Of a stretch of 6,784 nucleotides of DNA, positions 6,030-6,784 are shown one piece after another. The notes beneath the pieces were generated by a model. That model was given only the letters and a program-made list of their open reading frames with translations, was not told the DNA's origin and searched no databases. Within the stretch, counting starts at the first letter, position 1. Every line of letters starts with the position of its first letter. A program made the translations under genes and the position numbers. The DNA is from Bordetella parapertussis (GTDB lineage Bacteria; Pseudomonadota; Gammaproteobacteria; Burkholderiales; Burkholderiaceae_C), in NCBI GenBank assembly GCA_945890735.1, contig CAMDCZ010000067.1:1-6784 (forward strand), in the 5' to 3' direction.

Positions 6030-6784
6030 ATGGCCCCTGTGCAACCCCTTTCCACCGAACCCCAAGCCCTGCTGCGGCAGCTGTATGACGCGGCTGTGGC
6101 CCGGGCCCAACCGCACTTGAACATGCCCGCTTGTTTGCCTGCGCCGCCCTTGGGGCGCACCGTGGTGGTGGGTGCCGGGAAGGCGGCTGGCGCGATGGCC
6201 CATGCGCTCGAACAGGCATGGCCAGCCAATGTGCCTTTGTCTGGCGTGGTGGTCACCCGTTACCACCACACCCCGCCGCGACCTGCGGGTTTGCTGCAGC
6301 GCATCGAGATCCTGGAGGCTGCCCACCCGGTGCCTGACCAAGCCGGCATGGATGCAGCCGAGCGCATGTTGGCCCTGGTGCAAGGCTTGACCACCGACGA
6401 TTTGGTGATTTGCCTGGTGTCCGGCGGCGGCTCGGCTTTGCTGACCCTGCCTGCCCCAGGTTTGACCCTGCAGGACAAACAACAGCTCAACCGAGCCTTG
6501 CTGGAAAGCGGTGCCTCGATCGGTGAAATGAACACGGTGCGTAAGCATTTGTCGCGCATCAAGGGCGGACGCTTGGCAGCGGCTTGCCATCCCGCGCAAG
6601 TGGTGACCCTCACCATCAGCGATGTGCCCGGCGACGACCCAGCGGTGATCGCCAGTGGGCCCACGGTGCCCGACACCAGCACCTGCGCCCAGGCCTTGGC
6701 CATCTTGCAGCGTTATCGGATGGTGCTGCCTGCATCTGTGCAACAAGCCCTGGCGCAAGGCCTGCTGGAAACCCCCAAACCCCA
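6030..6784 (+). CDS. ttuD: Glycerate 2-kinase, MOFRL/DUF4147 family (5' part, runs off the right edge)
   Basis: The first 251 codons are in the window without a stop. The family (TtuD/GckA, also called hydroxypyruvate reductase in older annotations) phosphorylates D-glycerate to 2-phosphoglycerate with ATP. The N-terminal DUF4147 domain is clear: VVVGAGKAAGAMAHALE (45-61) with Lys51 at the position of the catalytic-type lysine, EAAHPVPDQAG (96-106), the Gly-rich loop SGGGSALL (131-138), GEMNTVRKHLSRIKGGRLA (165-183) and TISDVPGDDPAVIASGPTVPD (195-215). The C-terminal MOFRL domain would lie beyond the edge. ATG 6030 is the first ATG in frame and gives the usual short lead-in; there is no clear Shine-Dalgarno. 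In purine users, glyoxylate from ureidoglycolate goes through tartronate semialdehyde to glycerate, so this gene fits the end of the pathway. It could equally serve tartrate or glyoxylate use in general, so the symbol is tentative. Confidence 0.92.
   Translation, partial: MAPVQPLSTEPQALLRQLYDAAVARAQPHLNMPACLPAPPLGRTVVVGAGKAAGAMAHALEQAWPANVPLSGVVVTRYHHTPPRPAGLLQRIEILEAAHPVPDQAGMDAAERMLALVQGLTTDDLVICLVSGGGSALLTLPAPGLTLQDKQQLNRALLESGASIGEMNTVRKHLSRIKGGRLAAACHPAQVVTLTISDVPGDDPAVIASGPTVPDTSTCAQALAILQRYRMVLPASVQQALAQGLLETPKP

Noticed and set aside
6015..6758. 247-codon minus-strand frame opposite the glycerate kinase
   Set aside because: The plus strand carries clear DUF4147 motifs over the whole stretch; the minus translation is His/Gln/Arg-rich without domains.

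Overview
The window reads as a chromosomal segment of a betaproteobacterium, most likely Burkholderiales/Comamonadaceae (possibly Limnohabitans- or Rhodoferax-like). This rests on GC-rich coding sequence, codon choice rich in TTG/CTG Leu and GCC/GGC, and the family make-up. The genus is a guess. Most of the window is a purine (urate) degradation cluster carried on both strands.

Layout, left to right. Bases 1-536 (minus) hold the 5' part of a DUF1538 multi-pass membrane protein, in visibly lower-GC sequence than the rest. Bases 537-741 are an AT-rich intergenic stretch. Bases 742-2538 (minus) encode one polypeptide joining OHCU decarboxylase (UraD) to allantoate amidohydrolase. Across a 78-base divergent gap lies hiuH/uraH (2617-2970, plus), 5-hydroxyisourate hydrolase. 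It runs head-on into a minus-strand gene (2974-3528, TTG start) for a Pro-rich lipoprotein with a TonB/TolA-like C-terminal domain. Bases 3614-4435 (plus, GTG start) are xdhC, the xanthine dehydrogenase accessory factor, followed after 9 bases by puuD (4445-5650), the membrane urate oxidase with a C-terminal cytochrome c domain. A small single-TM protein of unknown function (5592-5948, minus) overlaps the puuD 3' end tail to tail by 59 bases. The window ends in a MOFRL/DUF4147-type glycerate 2-kinase (6030 to the edge, plus).

How the genes fit together. XdhC matures xanthine dehydrogenase, which makes urate. PuuD oxidises urate to 5-hydroxyisourate and passes electrons to a cytochrome. HiuH and the UraD domain complete conversion to S-allantoin. 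An allantoinase, not in this window, would open the ring. The second half of the fusion then releases ammonia from allantoate. Glyoxylate formed downstream can be turned into glycerate, which the kinase phosphorylates for central metabolism. The xanthine dehydrogenase subunits, allantoinase, ureidoglycolate enzymes, glyoxylate carboligase and any regulator lie outside the window or elsewhere. The DUF1538 protein, lipoprotein and small membrane protein have no assigned place in the pathway. No tRNA, rRNA, CRISPR array, insertion sequence or long repeat was seen. I did not find a clearly new system; the oddest feature is the enzyme fusion that skips a pathway step.
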